64,000 bases of DNA, taken from assembly GCA_958296105.1 (NCBI GenBank), contig OY282441.1, positions 717,800 through 781,799 on the forward strand, given 5' to 3'. Every line of letters starts with the position of its first letter. Positions within the stretch are counted from its first letter, which is position 1. A program made the translations under genes and the position numbers. Source of the DNA: an uncultured Dehalococcoidia bacterium. GTDB lineage: Bacteria; Chloroflexota; Dehalococcoidia; Lucifugimonadales; UBA1123. Below, piece by piece: positions 24,933 through 33,705 of this stretch. The notes below the pieces were generated by a model. It searched no databases. It was not told the DNA's origin and saw only the letters and a program-made list of their open reading frames with translations.

Positions 24933-26030
24933 CTAGGCCACTCTGTGGGGGGCTAGGGCTTCTTCGTTCAGGGTGATGCCGAAGCCGGGGCGGTCAGGGG
25001 GGCTGACGTGGCCATCTTCGACTTCGAGGGTCTCTTCGAACATGCGTCCCCACATCGGATCGGTCGAGCCGCGGTAGTATTCGACGGTCAAGCCGTTGGG
25101 GATGGCGGATACGAGGTGGACGTGGACGTCCTGATTGCCGTGCGGGGCGATCAGCATGTCGTGTGCCTGGGCCATGGCGGCGACCTTCATGAACTCGGTC
25201 ACGCCGCCCATGATGAGGCCGTCGGGCTGGAGGATGTCGCAGCAGCGGCGCTCGATCAGCTCGCGGAAGCCGTAACGGGTGTACTCGTTCTCGCCGGTAG
25301 CTATCGGGATGATGGTGGAGCTGGTGACTAGGCGGTGTCCCTCGTAGTCGTCGGGGTTGACTGGCTCCTCGAACCAGAAGACGTCGTAAGGCTCCATCTT
25401 GCGCGCGATCTCCTGCGCCTCGTAGTGGCGGTAGGCGCAGTTGGCATCGACCATGAGTTTGACATCTGCGCCGACGGCCTCGCGCACGACGCGGACGCGC
25501 TCGACGTCCTCGTTGATTGGCGCGCCGCCAATCTTCATCTTGACGGCGCGGGCGCCCATCTCGACGCTGACGACCATCTCTTCGGCAAGCTCTCCGAGTC
25601 CTTTGCCCTCCTCGTAGTAGCCGCCGGCGATGTAGACGGGTACGCGGTTGGTGTAGCCGCCGAGCAGCTTGTACACGGGCAAGCCTGTCACCCTGCCCTT
25701 GAGGTCCCACAGGGCGATGTCTATGCCGCTGATGACGCGGGTCGTGATGCCGCGCCGTCCGACGAGCTTGGGCTGCCAGAGGTCGTCCCATATGCGCTCG
25801 GTGTCGAACGGATCCTGGCCGACGACGACCTGCGCGAAGTGGTCGAGGATTGCCGCGCCGATCTCCTCTGCGCCCTGCACGCCTCCTGCCAAGCCGATGC
25901 CGCTCGCGCCCTCGTCGGTCTCGACCTTGACTACGTTGAGGCCGGCGGTGGGATATACGTACATGCCGTTGCGGATGGGCTTGTCGCGCTTCCAGCGGTA
26001 GGTTTCCATTGTTAGAGAGGTGATTTTCAT
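24933..26030 (-). CDS. Enolase-superfamily enzyme 3 (mandelate racemase/MLE type)
   Basis: In the 365-residue protein the barrel has the KxK pair in RAVKMKIGG, aspartate in LMVDANCAY, glutamate in FWFEEPV, a further glutamate in IATGENEYTRYGF, and the late histidine in LIAPHGNQDVHVHL. This is a mandelate-racemase subgroup layout with both lysines present, so racemase or acid-sugar dehydratase chemistry is possible. The start is the ATG at 26030 with GAGGA eight bases upstream. The frame is open further upstream, but that part is repeat sequence. Confidence 0.88.
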   Translation of the reverse strand: MKITSLTMETYRWKRDKPIRNGMYVYPTAGLNVVKVETDEGASGIGLAGGVQGAEEIGAAILDHFAQVVVGQDPFDTERIWDDLWQPKLVGRRGITTRVISGIDIALWDLKGRVTGLPVYKLLGGYTNRVPVYIAGGYYEEGKGLGELAEEMVVSVEMGARAVKMKIGGAPINEDVERVRVVREAVGADVKLMVDANCAYRHYEAQEIARKMEPYDVFWFEEPVNPDDYEGHRLVTSSTIIPIATGENEYTRYGFRELIERRCCDILQPDGLIMGGVTEFMKVAAMAQAHDMLIAPHGNQDVHVHLVSAIPNGLTVEYYRGSTDPMWGRMFEETLEVEDGHVSPPDRPGFGITLNEEALAPHRVA

Positions 26031-26109
26031 TCTGGCAGTCCTCAGTAGTGGTGGGTCTCGATGGGGGTGGGGTTCCGGCTCTAGTATAGTGTCCAGCTGG
26101 GCTAGGATG

Positions 26110-26145
26110 GGTCGCCCTCTCCCGTCTAAGGGAGAGGGGACTTTC
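26110..26145 (+). repeat. Single REP-like unit
   Basis: GCCCTCTCCCGTCTAAGGGAGAGGGGAC (about 26113-26140) is another copy of the palindromic core in the gap between two minus-strand genes. Confidence 0.6.
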
Positions 26146-26216
26146 GTACTGCCGAACAATGACCTGTTCTTACTTTCGATTGCGACGTCGGGCGATTCGA
26201 TTGCCCGGCGGCTGCG

Positions 26217-26786
26217 TTACAGCCTACGGAATATGTCGCCGACGGGTATCCGCCAACCGGGGATGACGTCGTCCACTTCCAGCACGTCGGATTCCGTGAG
26301 AGTGACGGCGGCTGCCTGCGGGCGGTGAACTCTGACGTTTCGGCTGCGCGGGTCTATGAGAATGACGGCGAGTGTTCCCGAGTCGAGATAGTCTGCAACT
26401 TTCTCGTTCACTCTAGCATAGCGGTCGCTCGGTGAAATCACCTCGATTGCGACGTCGGGCGCGCCGGGGAAGAAACCATCTTGGTTTCCTGCCGACTCCT
26501 CTCTGTCACGTCGGACGAAAGCCACATCGGGAACGCGAACATGATCAGGGTCACGGGCAAGCTCGAAGCCGGACTCTGCTGTGTACACTTCGCCCAGTCT
26601 GTTCGCTTCTGCGTGTCCCCAGAGAGATGCGGTCATCAACGCTGCGATCTTCCCCTGAAAGCGTCCGGCAGGCGACATCTTGCGCAACTCTCCTCTGACG
26701 AGTTCGTATCGGAAGCCATCGTCAGGGATATTCAGAAGCTCTTGCGCCGTCATCGGACGAATATCTCGGGGGACCTCTGTAACCAT
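26217..26786 (-). CDS. Uma2-family (DUF820) nuclease-fold protein
   Basis: The protein of about 189 residues has the usual Uma2 order: MTAQELLNIPDDGFRYELVRGEL, RVPDVAFVRRD, PGAPDVAIEVISPSDRYARVNEKVADYL and ILIDPRSRNVRVHRP. The acidic pair and lysine of the PD-(D/E)xK core are present (PDVAIEV, NEKV). Role in the cell unsettled. ATGs at 26822 and 26786 are both in frame; GGAG ten bases before 26822 slightly favours the longer form, while the family N terminus fits 26786. Confidence 0.85.
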   Translation of the reverse strand: MVTEVPRDIRPMTAQELLNIPDDGFRYELVRGELRKMSPAGRFQGKIAALMTASLWGHAEANRLGEVYTAESGFELARDPDHVRVPDVAFVRRDREESAGNQDGFFPGAPDVAIEVISPSDRYARVNEKVADYLDSGTLAVILIDPRSRNVRVHRPQAAAVTLTESDVLEVDDVIPGWRIPVGDIFRRL

Positions 26787-26899
26787 GCGTGAAATTCTCC
26801 GGACTGTGAACGGCTGCCTCACGGGTCTATTGCCTTCGCTGCAAGCTGACGGTTTCGCGTTCGGGTAGTACCGTGTCTACTAGGAACAGGGGATACCCT

Positions 26900-26965
26900 C
26901 TCCCTAACCCATCGAGGGAGAGGGGATGGCACGGAACCTGTCGATCCGTCATATTCGAGGGGGCG
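26900..26965 (+). repeat. REP-like unit with CGTCATATTCGAGGGGGC tail
   Basis: ACCCTCTCCCTAACCCATCGAGGGAGAGGGGATGG-type core and the tail CCGTCATATTCGAGGGGGCG also seen near 24910. It lies between two minus-strand genes. Confidence 0.65.
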
Positions 26966-26970
26966 ATGCG

Positions 26971-27366
26971 CTAGGCGCGGTTCGCCTGCCGCCAGTAGAT
27001 GATGGCGGATACGGCCATGCTTACGGCTATGGGCGGCACGAGAATGTCCCACAAGAGTTGTCTGACCTCGAACGCCGCTGCGAATTTTAGAACGTAGTTG
27101 TGAAGGTACATGATGCCCACAACACCGATGAACATGGTGAATATGTTCATCGGCAGCCGCTGAAGGGCGGCGGCTTCGCCGCGGCAGTCAAGGGACGTCC
27201 AAGTGTTGACCGCGACGACGAGTGCGATCGTGACGATGATGACGGGGTCGATTGCGTAGTTCCAGAGTGGCTGGATGGCGTCAGGGTAGAACGGGAATAG
27301 GTAATGGAACAGCAACTGGCCGGCGGCGCATATCGCGCAGAGTATGGAGAGGGGCTTTAGGGGCAT
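26971..27366 (-). CDS. Membrane protein of unknown function
   Basis: The 131-residue protein has about four hydrophobic segments: LSILCAICAAGQLLFHYLF, DPVIIVTIALVVAVNTW, MNIFTMFIGVVGIMYLHNYV and LLWDILVPPIAVSMAVSAII. The start is the ATG at 27366, behind GGAGG. The longer open frame upstream enters insertion-sequence DNA and should not be used. No family is recognised. Confidence 0.75.
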   Translation of the reverse strand: MPLKPLSILCAICAAGQLLFHYLFPFYPDAIQPLWNYAIDPVIIVTIALVVAVNTWTSLDCRGEAAALQRLPMNIFTMFIGVVGIMYLHNYVLKFAAAFEVRQLLWDILVPPIAVSMAVSAIIYWRQANRA

Positions 27367-27461
27367 AGCTACACTATCCTCCAAGATATGAGTTTGGACT
27401 GGAGTATAGTGCATGGGCCGAAGATTTGTTAGCGATTTGGGGGCGGCAAACGAGCCTGTGT

Positions 27462-28297
27462 CAGGACGTGTTAACACTATTGCGTATCGCATCAACGATG
27501 AACCCAAAGATGACGAACCCCAGATACATCACATCGAGCTTGTCGTACCGTGTGAATATCCTGCGGAACCTCTTGATGCGCCGAAAGCGTTTCGCCTCCT
27601 GTATATCTCTTTGTCGTATTCCCAAGGGTCTTTCCTGCTGCGCTCTGGCGGAACCACAGGTATGAATCCCATCTCGACAGTCAATCTGCGGGTCTGATTG
27701 CTTTCATATGCCTTGTCCATCACCAAGTAGGCTTTTCCCTCGACAGGTCCCAGCTTCTCAAGCAGTTTCCTGCCCTGAGGTCCATCATGGAGCTGACCGG
27801 CGGAGAGAGCGAATATCACAGGGGTTCGATCATCGGCTGCAATCACATGAAGCCTGGTGGTCAGACCGCCTCGGGAACGACCTATCAACTGTGTCCCATT
27901 TTTTCAATGCGCCGGCGGCGGCGGGATGAACCCTGATGGAAGTGCTGTCGATGGAGAGGACTTCGAGATTGACGTCGATGATGCCCTCATCGCACAGGGC
28001 GTTGAATATTCTGTCGAGCGCGCCGCTCTTGGCCCATCGGTTCATTCGAGTGTAGATGGTGTGCCAGCTGCCGAATTCGGGAGGCAGCGCCCTCCACTTG
28101 CATCCGTTTTCAAGGATGTGGATGAAAGCGTTGAGGACTTGAGTGTTCGGGATACTGATATTTCCACGTTGTACAGGCAGACAGTGTTGTATTCGCTCGA
28201 ACTGAGCTTGTGTGAGTTCCATTTCCAACCCCATGAGATTCGATAGACTTTATAGGAACAGTATCACTTCCAAACGAGTTAATGTTAACACGCCCTA
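27462..28297 (-). mobile_element. IS5-type insertion sequence with TAGGRCGTGTTAACA ends
   Basis: The ends AGGACGTGTTAACA (from 27463) and, inverted, AGGGCGTGTTAACA (to 28297) are matching terminal inverted repeats enclosing about 835 bases with a two-frame transposase. No clear target duplication is visible. A second, mostly deleted copy of the same element is at 1816-1886. Confidence 0.8.
27529..28234 (-). pseudogene. IS5-family (IS427-type) two-frame transposase, probably inactive
   Basis: The first frame (28234-27830) begins MELTQAQFERIQHCLPVQRG, contains WRALPPEFGSWHTIYTRMNRW, and ends with VLSIDSTSIRVHPAAAG (first aspartate) at a run of A bases. The second (27888-27529) gives IGRSRGGLTTRLHVIAAD, MDKAYESNQTRR (second aspartate) and YDKEIYRRRNA. 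Such a -1 slip between frames is normal for this group. However, after RRNA the expected VERFF segment is missing and the rest (RRIKRFRRIFTRYDKLDVM) lies in another frame, so the catalytic glutamate is lost. Probably a dead copy. Confidence 0.75.
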
Positions 28298-28382
28298 AGT
28301 GAAGATAAGCGTGAACGGCGCTGTTCGCTGCTTACGTCCATGATATACTCTCCCATCATACGCGAGCCGCAGGAGAACGGTT

Positions 28383-28724
28383 ATGGCAACTCCAACGTCA
28401 GAACGCGAATCAGAACCGGCAGGCGTGTTCCTCAGATACGCAACTGTCCAAGATATCGACGAGGTGAAGTCCAGGCTCGACCGACATGACGACAGGTTCG
28501 ACCGGGTGGATGACAGGTTCGACCGCGTGGATGACAGGTTCGATCGTGTGGATGATAAGTTCGACCGGCAAGACGAGAGGTTCGACCGACAAGATGCCAA
28601 GATGGACGAGGGCTTCAGGCAACTCAACGCGCGAATCGACAAGCTGTACTACTGGATAATAGGCTTCGGTGTCTCGATTGTCGTCGGAATGATTCTCATA
28701 GGGGTGAGAATCTTCATCTCCTGA
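28383..28724 (+). CDS. Membrane-anchored coiled-coil protein with heptad DRVDDRF repeats
   Basis: The 113-residue protein has a central coiled coil of seven-residue units (HDDRFDR, VDDRFDR three times, VDDKFDR, QDERFDR) over residues about 35-76. A single membrane helix (WIIGFGVSIVVGMILIGV) follows at the C terminus. Similar short coiled-coil/TM proteins are common in Cyanobacteria and Chloroflexi without known function. Repeat units are also nearly identical in DNA (28497-28560). Confidence 0.75.
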   Translation: MATPTSERESEPAGVFLRYATVQDIDEVKSRLDRHDDRFDRVDDRFDRVDDRFDRVDDKFDRQDERFDRQDAKMDEGFRQLNARIDKLYYWIIGFGVSIVVGMILIGVRIFIS

Positions 28725-28789
28725 GCAGCCGTCGCCGTCTGCGCAGTGGCGCTTATGCCAAGCTGACCTATTCTCGCTCTCCTTCTCCT

Positions 28790-28925
28790 CCCTTGGCGGA
28801 AGAGTCACCGTGTCATGTTCACCTCTCGCCCCTCGCCGACGGTAAACGGCTCAGCGAAGAAGTCGCGCGGCGGAAGAATCACCGTGTCATGTCCACCTCG
28901 CCCCCCCTGCACTCTTCCAGCGAGG
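28790..28925 (+). repeat. Direct repeat GGCGGAAGARTCACCGTGTCATG in a gene-free gap
   Basis: GGCGGAAGAGTCACCGTGTC (from 28795) recurs as GGCGGAAGAATCACCGTGTC (from 28870), each followed by ATGTYCACCTC. No gene is supported between 28725 and 28962. Confidence 0.6.
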
Positions 28926-28962
28926 GGAGGGCAGGCGATGTGACGTTCAGGCTGGCTGTGGC

Positions 28963-29550
28963 TCATAGGTCCAAGTGGGGCATGTCCGCGTCCTCGTCTA
29001 GGCGCAGCTCCAAGACGATCAGGTCCTGGATGCTGCCGTAGATGTCGCGGACGCGGCCCTCGAGGACTGCCACCTGCTCGAAGCCAGCAGCAAGCGCGGC
29101 GCGGATGGCGGGCTGCTCCCGTCTGTCTACCAGCTCGAAGTACAGGCTGCGGAGGTCTAGGTCGCGTCCTATCTGAATCATCTCGTGGATGAGGCGGACG
29201 CCGAGACCCTTTCCCCTGTACTGTGGATCTACGACGATGCGAAGCTCGCCCACGTGCATTCTGGCGGCGCGGCGGCTGCGGTGGAGGGTGGAGTCGGCGA
29301 GTATTCTCTGGTCGTCCGTGGCGACGAGCGGGATCGTCTGGTCGAAGTCCATGTTGTCGGTGAATTCGCGGATGACCTCCGGGGCGGTGACGGCGCTGTT
29401 CAAGTAGAACCTGTCTTCTTCGGACACGCGCAGGAAGAGGCGGAGAAGCTCCGTCTTGTCATCCGGGCGCAGTGGTCGGATGGTGACTTCAGAGCCATCG
29501 TACAGGGCGGCAGAGCATGGGAAGCGTCTGAGGAAGGCGGGGGTGGTCAT
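28963..29550 (-). CDS. GNAT acetyltransferase
   Basis: The 195-residue protein has the GNAT core: VTIRPLRPDDKTELLRLFLRVSEEDRFY at the start, GELRIVVDPQYRGKGLGVRLI (acetyl-CoA loop about residues 110-116), then LDLRSLYFELVDRREQPAIRAALAAGFE. The pattern resembles acetyltransferases fused to or paired with acyl-CoA synthetases, but the substrate is unknown. Its ATG overlaps the stop of a 48-codon duplicate fragment of itself (ATGA), and AGGAG is upstream. Confidence 0.85.
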   Translation of the reverse strand: MTTPAFLRRFPCSAALYDGSEVTIRPLRPDDKTELLRLFLRVSEEDRFYLNSAVTAPEVIREFTDNMDFDQTIPLVATDDQRILADSTLHRSRRAARMHVGELRIVVDPQYRGKGLGVRLIHEMIQIGRDLDLRSLYFELVDRREQPAIRAALAAGFEQVAVLEGRVRDIYGSIQDLIVLELRLDEDADMPHLDL

Positions 29551-29726
29551 GTCAAGGACTCCTGAGACGTGAATCTGTCTGGGCGGAGAAGCTCCGCCTT
29601 GTCATCCGGGCGCAGTGGGCGGATGGTGACTTCAGAGCCATCGTACAGGGCGGCAGAGCATGGGAAGCGTCTGAGGAAGGCGGGGGTGGTCATGTCAAGG
29701 ACTCCTGAGACGTGAATCTGTCTGGG
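29441..29726 (-). repeat. 143-bp tandem duplication across the oxidase/acetyltransferase junction
   Basis: 29441-29583 and 29584-29726 are tandem copies with only a couple of differences. The unit joins the 3' end of the FAD oxidase gene, the ATGA overlap and the first 36 or so codons of the acetyltransferase. It has inserted a small in-frame minigene between the two genes. Confidence 0.9.
29547..29693 (-). CDS. 48-codon chimeric minigene made by tandem duplication
   Basis: It starts as a copy of the acetyltransferase N terminus (MTTPAFLRRFPCSAALYDGS), runs to DDKAELLR and then switches into the C terminus of the oxidase (PDRFTSQESLT). Its ATG overlaps the oxidase stop and its stop overlaps the acetyltransferase ATG, both as ATGA, so translational coupling along the operon is preserved. 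The peptide would lack the acetyl-CoA site and is probably without enzymatic function. Confidence 0.6.
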   Translation of the reverse strand: MTTPAFLRRFPCSAALYDGSEVTIRPLRPDDKAELLRPDRFTSQESLT

Positions 29727-30820
29727 GCGAAGTCCGATACGGGCAGGTCTGTCGCGGCGCGGGTCGTCAGGTCTGCGGCGGCCTTGCCGATGGCGGGGCT
29801 GAGGAGTATGCCCTTCTTGCCGGCTCCGGTGGCGAGGCAGGCGTTGTCCCAGCCGGGGGCGCGTCCGACTATGGGCATCCAGTCGGGGGTGAGCGGTCTG
29901 AGGCAGGCGGTGTGTCGAACGATGCGCGAGTCGGACATGGCAGGCATGAGGCGGAGGGCGGCTCTCATCAGGGTGGCTCGCGCCTCTTCGGATGGTTCGA
30001 GATCGAATCCCCTTCTCTGCTCGGTCGCGCCGACCCAGACCTGCCCGCGTTCGCGGTGGTCCAACGACACGCCGGCGCCATGGAAGTCGGCAGAGAGGGG
30101 AGGGCCGGGCAGCTCGGTTCGCAGTATCTCGCCCTTGTAAGGCTCGACCGGGACGGGTACTCCAAGCCAAGTGGCGACGGGCGCGGCCCAAGGGCCTGTG
30201 GCGAACACGACGGAGTCGCACGGGAGCGCGCCATCGCGGGTGACGACCGAGGTTACTCTGTGGGCGCGCGAGGTTATGTCCACGGCGTCGGCGTGTACGA
30301 CGCGGGAGCCGAGCGACTCGGCGGCGGCGGCGAGGGCGCGGGTGTAACGCTGGCTGCTGAGGATGGCGTTGCCGCGCGCGTCCAAGGCGCGGACGGCGCT
30401 CTGGGATATGCGCGGCTCGATCTCTCGGAGCTGTGAGGTGTCCAGCCACTCGGCGCTGAAGTCGGCGCGCGCGGCGCTGAAGATGTCGTGGGTGGAGCGC
30501 ATGTCAACGAGGTCGGATTCGTCGAAGGCGACTCGGATGGACGAGATGATCTTGGGGTCGAAGTCTATGCCGGATCGCTCGATGAGGTCGGGCCATATCT
30601 GCTGGTGCATCCTGAACGAGCGGATGGCGAGCGGCGACAGCGGGCCGGGGATGCCCGCGCCTTCCAGAGGGTTGAGGCCGCCGGCGGAGTAGCCGGAGGC
30701 GAAGGCGGCGATGTCCGTCCGCTCCACGATGGTCGAGCGGACGCCTTCGAGGGCGAGGTAATAAGCTGCGGCGCAGCCCGCCGCGCCGCCGCCCACGATT
30801 ACCACTTCGGAGCTGGTCAT
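29690..30820 (-). CDS. FAD-dependent oxidoreductase, glycine/sarcosine oxidase-like (DAO family)
   Basis: In the 376-residue protein the FAD-binding motif EVVIVGGGAAGCAAAYYLA is at the N terminus, followed by GYSAGGLNPLEGAG. VVFATGPWAAPVATWLG and the C-terminal LATGAGKKGILLSPAIG fit the DAO fold of glycine oxidase and D-amino-acid oxidase. These oxidise amines or amino acids with FAD. The start is the ATG at 30820 (GGAGG upstream), overlapping the stop of the lipoprotein gene. It is the second gene of an operon with the lipoprotein and acetyltransferase. Confidence 0.85.
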   Translation of the reverse strand: MTSSEVVIVGGGAAGCAAAYYLALEGVRSTIVERTDIAAFASGYSAGGLNPLEGAGIPGPLSPLAIRSFRMHQQIWPDLIERSGIDFDPKIISSIRVAFDESDLVDMRSTHDIFSAARADFSAEWLDTSQLREIEPRISQSAVRALDARGNAILSSQRYTRALAAAAESLGSRVVHADAVDITSRAHRVTSVVTRDGALPCDSVVFATGPWAAPVATWLGVPVPVEPYKGEILRTELPGPPLSADFHGAGVSLDHRERGQVWVGATEQRRGFDLEPSEEARATLMRAALRLMPAMSDSRIVRHTACLRPLTPDWMPIVGRAPGWDNACLATGAGKKGILLSPAIGKAAADLTTRAATDLPVSDFAPDRFTSQESLT

Positions 30821-31098
30821 GTCTTCCTCCCGCGAATCCATAGGGCTATCAGGACTGCCACGACTGCCGCCAAGCCGACAGGGGCAAGGGACAGGAGTAT
30901 CATTCCGATCTGCTGATATGCGCTCGGCGGATCGGGCGGGGCTGTGTCCTCCGTGACGGGGTTGGACTCGCCGCCCTGCTGCGCGCCGCCTCCCGCTTCC
31001 TCGCCGACCATGGGCATCGCGGGGACTTCGAGGTCGCAGGCGAGCGCCGCCAGAGCGAGGGCTGCTGTCGCTGCAAGCAGCAGGATCGAGTGTTTCAT
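30817..31098 (-). CDS. Small lipoprotein with C-terminal membrane helix
   Basis: The 93-residue protein starts MKHSILLLAATAALALAALAC, a signal peptide ending in a lipobox. An acidic, Gly/Pro-rich middle is followed by one hydrophobic segment (MILLSLAPVGLAAVVAVLIA) and the basic end RGRKT. It could be anchored by lipid and helix. It heads the operon with the FAD oxidase (4-base overlap). Function unknown. The ATG at 31098 is preferred because AGGA lies eight bases upstream. Confidence 0.6.
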   Translation of the reverse strand: MKHSILLLAATAALALAALACDLEVPAMPMVGEEAGGGAQQGGESNPVTEDTAPPDPPSAYQQIGMILLSLAPVGLAAVVAVLIALWIRGRKT

Positions 31099-31395
31099 GG
31101 ATGTCATCCTGTAAGTCGGTCTATATATAGATGCTAACTCAACTCGCCGCTGATTGCTTGGACGACGAGCGGCGCGAAATAGGGCGGTTCGGTCGGTGAT
31201 CTGCTTGGAGTATGCGGGGTCGTGGTCGAGTGGTCGCAGTCGGCACGCGCGCGCTGGGGGAGTCGATGCGAGTTCTCGGTATGCTCGTTTCGAGTGAGCG
31301 AGGGATGACGGGGCTTTGGACGTGGTGGGTAATAGGATGCTGGGAGCGTCGAGCGGTCGAGAGCGGGCGACAGACAGACTCGGAACGGCTTTCGC
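31099..31395. other. Gene-free gap with TCTATATATAGA palindrome
   Basis: No gene is supported. TCTATATATAGA (31120-31131) lies about 22 bases upstream of the lipoprotein start and resembles AT-rich palindromes at 33706 and 37590, also directly upstream of minus-strand genes. The remainder is GC-rich without clear structure. Confidence 0.45.
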
Positions 31396-32658
31396 CTAGT
31401 ACAAGCCCGTGTCCGGCCCCACTGCCTCCAGTCTTGCCTTGACGGAGTTTATGAACGCGCTGGCTTCGGCGCCGTCCATGATGCGGTGGTCGAAGCTCAT
31501 GCACATGTTCATCATCGAGCGGATGGCTATTCCCTCCCCTACCACCGCCGGCCGCCTGACTATGGCTTCGGTGGTCAGGATCGCGGCCTGTGGGTGGTTC
31601 ACCAAGGGCTGGCTGAGAACCGATCCCAGCGCTCCGGTGTTGTTGAGTGTGAACGTTCCGCCCTGCACGTCTTCGAGATCGAGCTGTCCGCGTCTCGCTC
31701 GCGCTGTGAGGTCGGCGATCTTGCGCGCAAGGCCGACTATGCTCATGGTGTCGGCGTCGTGAACCACCGGCACGACGAGCCCATCGGGGGCGGCGGCGGC
31801 GATGCCGATGTTGATTCTGCGCTTGTATACTATGGCGTCTTCGTCCCACGAGGAGTTGAGCAGCGGGTTTTCCTTCAGGGACTCGGCGACGGCCTTGATG
31901 ACGAAGGGCAGATACGTTATGCCGATGCCCTCGCGCCGCTGGAACTCCTCGCGCGCCGCCTGTCGCCGCGCCACTAAGCCGGTGACGTCCACCTCGACGA
32001 GCGTCCACGCCTGCGGTATCTCGGACGCGCTCCTGACCATGTTGGCGGCGATCATGCGGCGCACGGGCGAGAGCGGGGCGCGCTCCTCGTGCGCGGGAGG
32101 CGCATCGGCGCTCGGCTCAGGGGACTGGATGGTCTGTTCGATGAAGCTGCGCACGTCCTTGAGGGTGACGCGGCCGCCGATGCCGCTGCCCTGTACACGT
32201 TCGAGGTCGACGCCGCGTTCGTCCGCGAGGCGCAGCACCGCCGGGGAGTAGCGTCTCGGCTGGTCGGAGCGCGCGGGCTTAGGTGGAGGGGTCGCAGAGA
32301 TCGGCCCTCCGGATCCGGTGGGGCCCACGGGGGCGACGTCTGTCAGCAGGGAGCCGATCCTGTCGGGCGAAGGCTCGACGGCGGCTGGGGAGTCGGGGGT
32401 ATCGCCGGCGTCCGTCGGAAGCTCTCCGTCTGCCTGTACCTCGGCGATGGGCGCGCCCATGGGGATGGTCTCGCCTTCGGCTGCCAAGATCGCCGTCAGA
32501 GTACCCGAGACGGGCGAGGGCATCTCCATGTTCACCTTGTCGGTGACGACCTCGACGAGCGGATCGAAGCGCTCGATTCTGTCGCCAACGGACTTCAGCC
32601 AGACGCCAATGACGCCCTCGGTTACGGACTCGCCGACCTGCGGAAGCTCGATAATCAT
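31396..32658 (-). CDS. Dihydrolipoamide acyltransferase (E2) of a 2-oxoacid dehydrogenase complex
   Basis: The 420-residue protein has three ordered domains. The first is a lipoyl domain with the lipoylation lysine in VVTDKVNMEMPSP (about residue 43). The second is a peripheral-subunit-binding domain (RRYSPAVLRLADERGVDL and GSGIGGRVTLKDV). The third is a catalytic acyltransferase domain ending in the active-site SFDHRIMDGAEAS (HxxxDG). The FAINMRRM-type features favour branched-chain or acetoin/pyruvate types, but the acyl group cannot be fixed. It is last in the operon E1alpha-E1beta-E2. No strong ribosome site is visible before the ATG at 32658. Confidence 0.9.
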   Translation of the reverse strand: MIIELPQVGESVTEGVIGVWLKSVGDRIERFDPLVEVVTDKVNMEMPSPVSGTLTAILAAEGETIPMGAPIAEVQADGELPTDAGDTPDSPAAVEPSPDRIGSLLTDVAPVGPTGSGGPISATPPPKPARSDQPRRYSPAVLRLADERGVDLERVQGSGIGGRVTLKDVRSFIEQTIQSPEPSADAPPAHEERAPLSPVRRMIAANMVRSASEIPQAWTLVEVDVTGLVARRQAAREEFQRREGIGITYLPFVIKAVAESLKENPLLNSSWDEDAIVYKRRINIGIAAAAPDGLVVPVVHDADTMSIVGLARKIADLTARARRGQLDLEDVQGGTFTLNNTGALGSVLSQPLVNHPQAAILTTEAIVRRPAVVGEGIAIRSMMNMCMSFDHRIMDGAEASAFINSVKARLEAVGPDTGLY

Positions 32659-32684
32659 GTGGTGTACCAGCCGATCGCTGTTTG

Positions 32685-33668
32685 CTAGTATGCCGCCAGC
32701 CGTCTGATGGCAGCGGAGATCTTGTCCGTGCTGAGCATGAACTCGGCTTCGAGGGTGGGCGCGAAGGGCATTGGGGGGACTTCCGGACCGGCTAGGCGCG
32801 TCACGGGGCCGTCGAGATACTCGAAGGCGTCCTCGCCGATGATTCCGGCTACCTCTGCGCCTATGCCGCCTGCCTTGGTGTCTTCGTGGACGATCAGCGC
32901 CTTGCCCGTCTTTCGGACCGATTCGATCACGGTCTCGCGGTCTATGGGTCTGACGGTTCTGAGATCGACGACCTCGACGCTGATGCCCTCGGACTCCAGC
33001 GCTCGCGCCGCCTCGATGCAGTGGTGGAGCATGAGGCCGTAGGTGACGACGCTCAGGTCTTGACCCTCCAGCTTGACGTCGGCGCGTCCGATGGGGATGG
33101 TGTACTCCTCGTCCGGCACGTATCCGCGCACGAGGCGGTAGGTGCGCTTGTGTTCCAGAAAGACGACGGGGTCTTCGTCTCGGATGGCGCTCTTGAGCAA
33201 GCCCTTGGCATCGTATGGGGTGGCGGGAGTGACGACCTTGAGGCCGGGTGTGTGGGCGAAGAACGCCTCTACGCTCTGCGAGTGGTAGAGCGCGCCGCGC
33301 ACGCCGCCGCCCTGGGGGGCTCTCAGCACCATGGGGACGCTCATCTTGCCGTTGGTTCCGTAGCGAACGCGCGCCGCCTCTCCGACCATCTGGTTGATGG
33401 TGGGCCATATGAAGTCGGCGAACTCTATCTCGGCGATGGGCCTCATGCCGTGCATGGCGGCGCCGAGGGCTATCGCGGCAATCGAGGACTCTGCCAGTGG
33501 CGTGTCGATGACGCGCCGCTCTCCGAACTCCTGAAGGAAGCCCTCGGTGGCGAGGAAGACGCCGCCGCGCGCGCCGATGTCTTCGCCCATGACGAATACT
33601 CGGTCGTCGCGGCGCATCTCCTCGCGCATGGCGTCTCGGACGGCCTCTATGACACTCAGCTCAGCTAT
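32685..33668 (-). CDS. 2-oxoacid dehydrogenase E1 beta subunit, apparent ATA start
   Basis: The 327-residue transketolase-like subunit includes DRVFVMGEDIGARGGVF, DTPLAESSIAAIALGAAM and EIEFADFIWPTINQ, ending with a transketolase C-terminal domain (VVTYGLMLHH, VVDLRTVRPID). The family N terminus AELSVIEAVRDAM is present in frame upstream of the first ATG (33629). Its first codon is ATA at 33668, seven bases after GAGGAG, where ATG is expected. Either ATA is used or a mutation shortens the protein. It lies between E1alpha and E2. Confidence 0.88.
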   Translation of the reverse strand: MAELSVIEAVRDAMREEMRRDDRVFVMGEDIGARGGVFLATEGFLQEFGERRVIDTPLAESSIAAIALGAAMHGMRPIAEIEFADFIWPTINQMVGEAARVRYGTNGKMSVPMVLRAPQGGGVRGALYHSQSVEAFFAHTPGLKVVTPATPYDAKGLLKSAIRDEDPVVFLEHKRTYRLVRGYVPDEEYTIPIGRADVKLEGQDLSVVTYGLMLHHCIEAARALESEGISVEVVDLRTVRPIDRETVIESVRKTGKALIVHEDTKAGGIGAEVAGIIGEDAFEYLDGPVTRLAGPEVPPMPFAPTLEAEFMLSTDKISAAIRRLAAY

Positions 33669-33705
33669 TTGACTGCTCCTCTCGCTGTGCCTCTCCCCTG
33701 CCCCA

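Noticed and set aside
24994-25791. Arg-rich frame on the same strand inside enolase-superfamily gene 3
   Set aside because: It is a shifted frame of a gene with all catalytic motifs; the product is a composition artefact.
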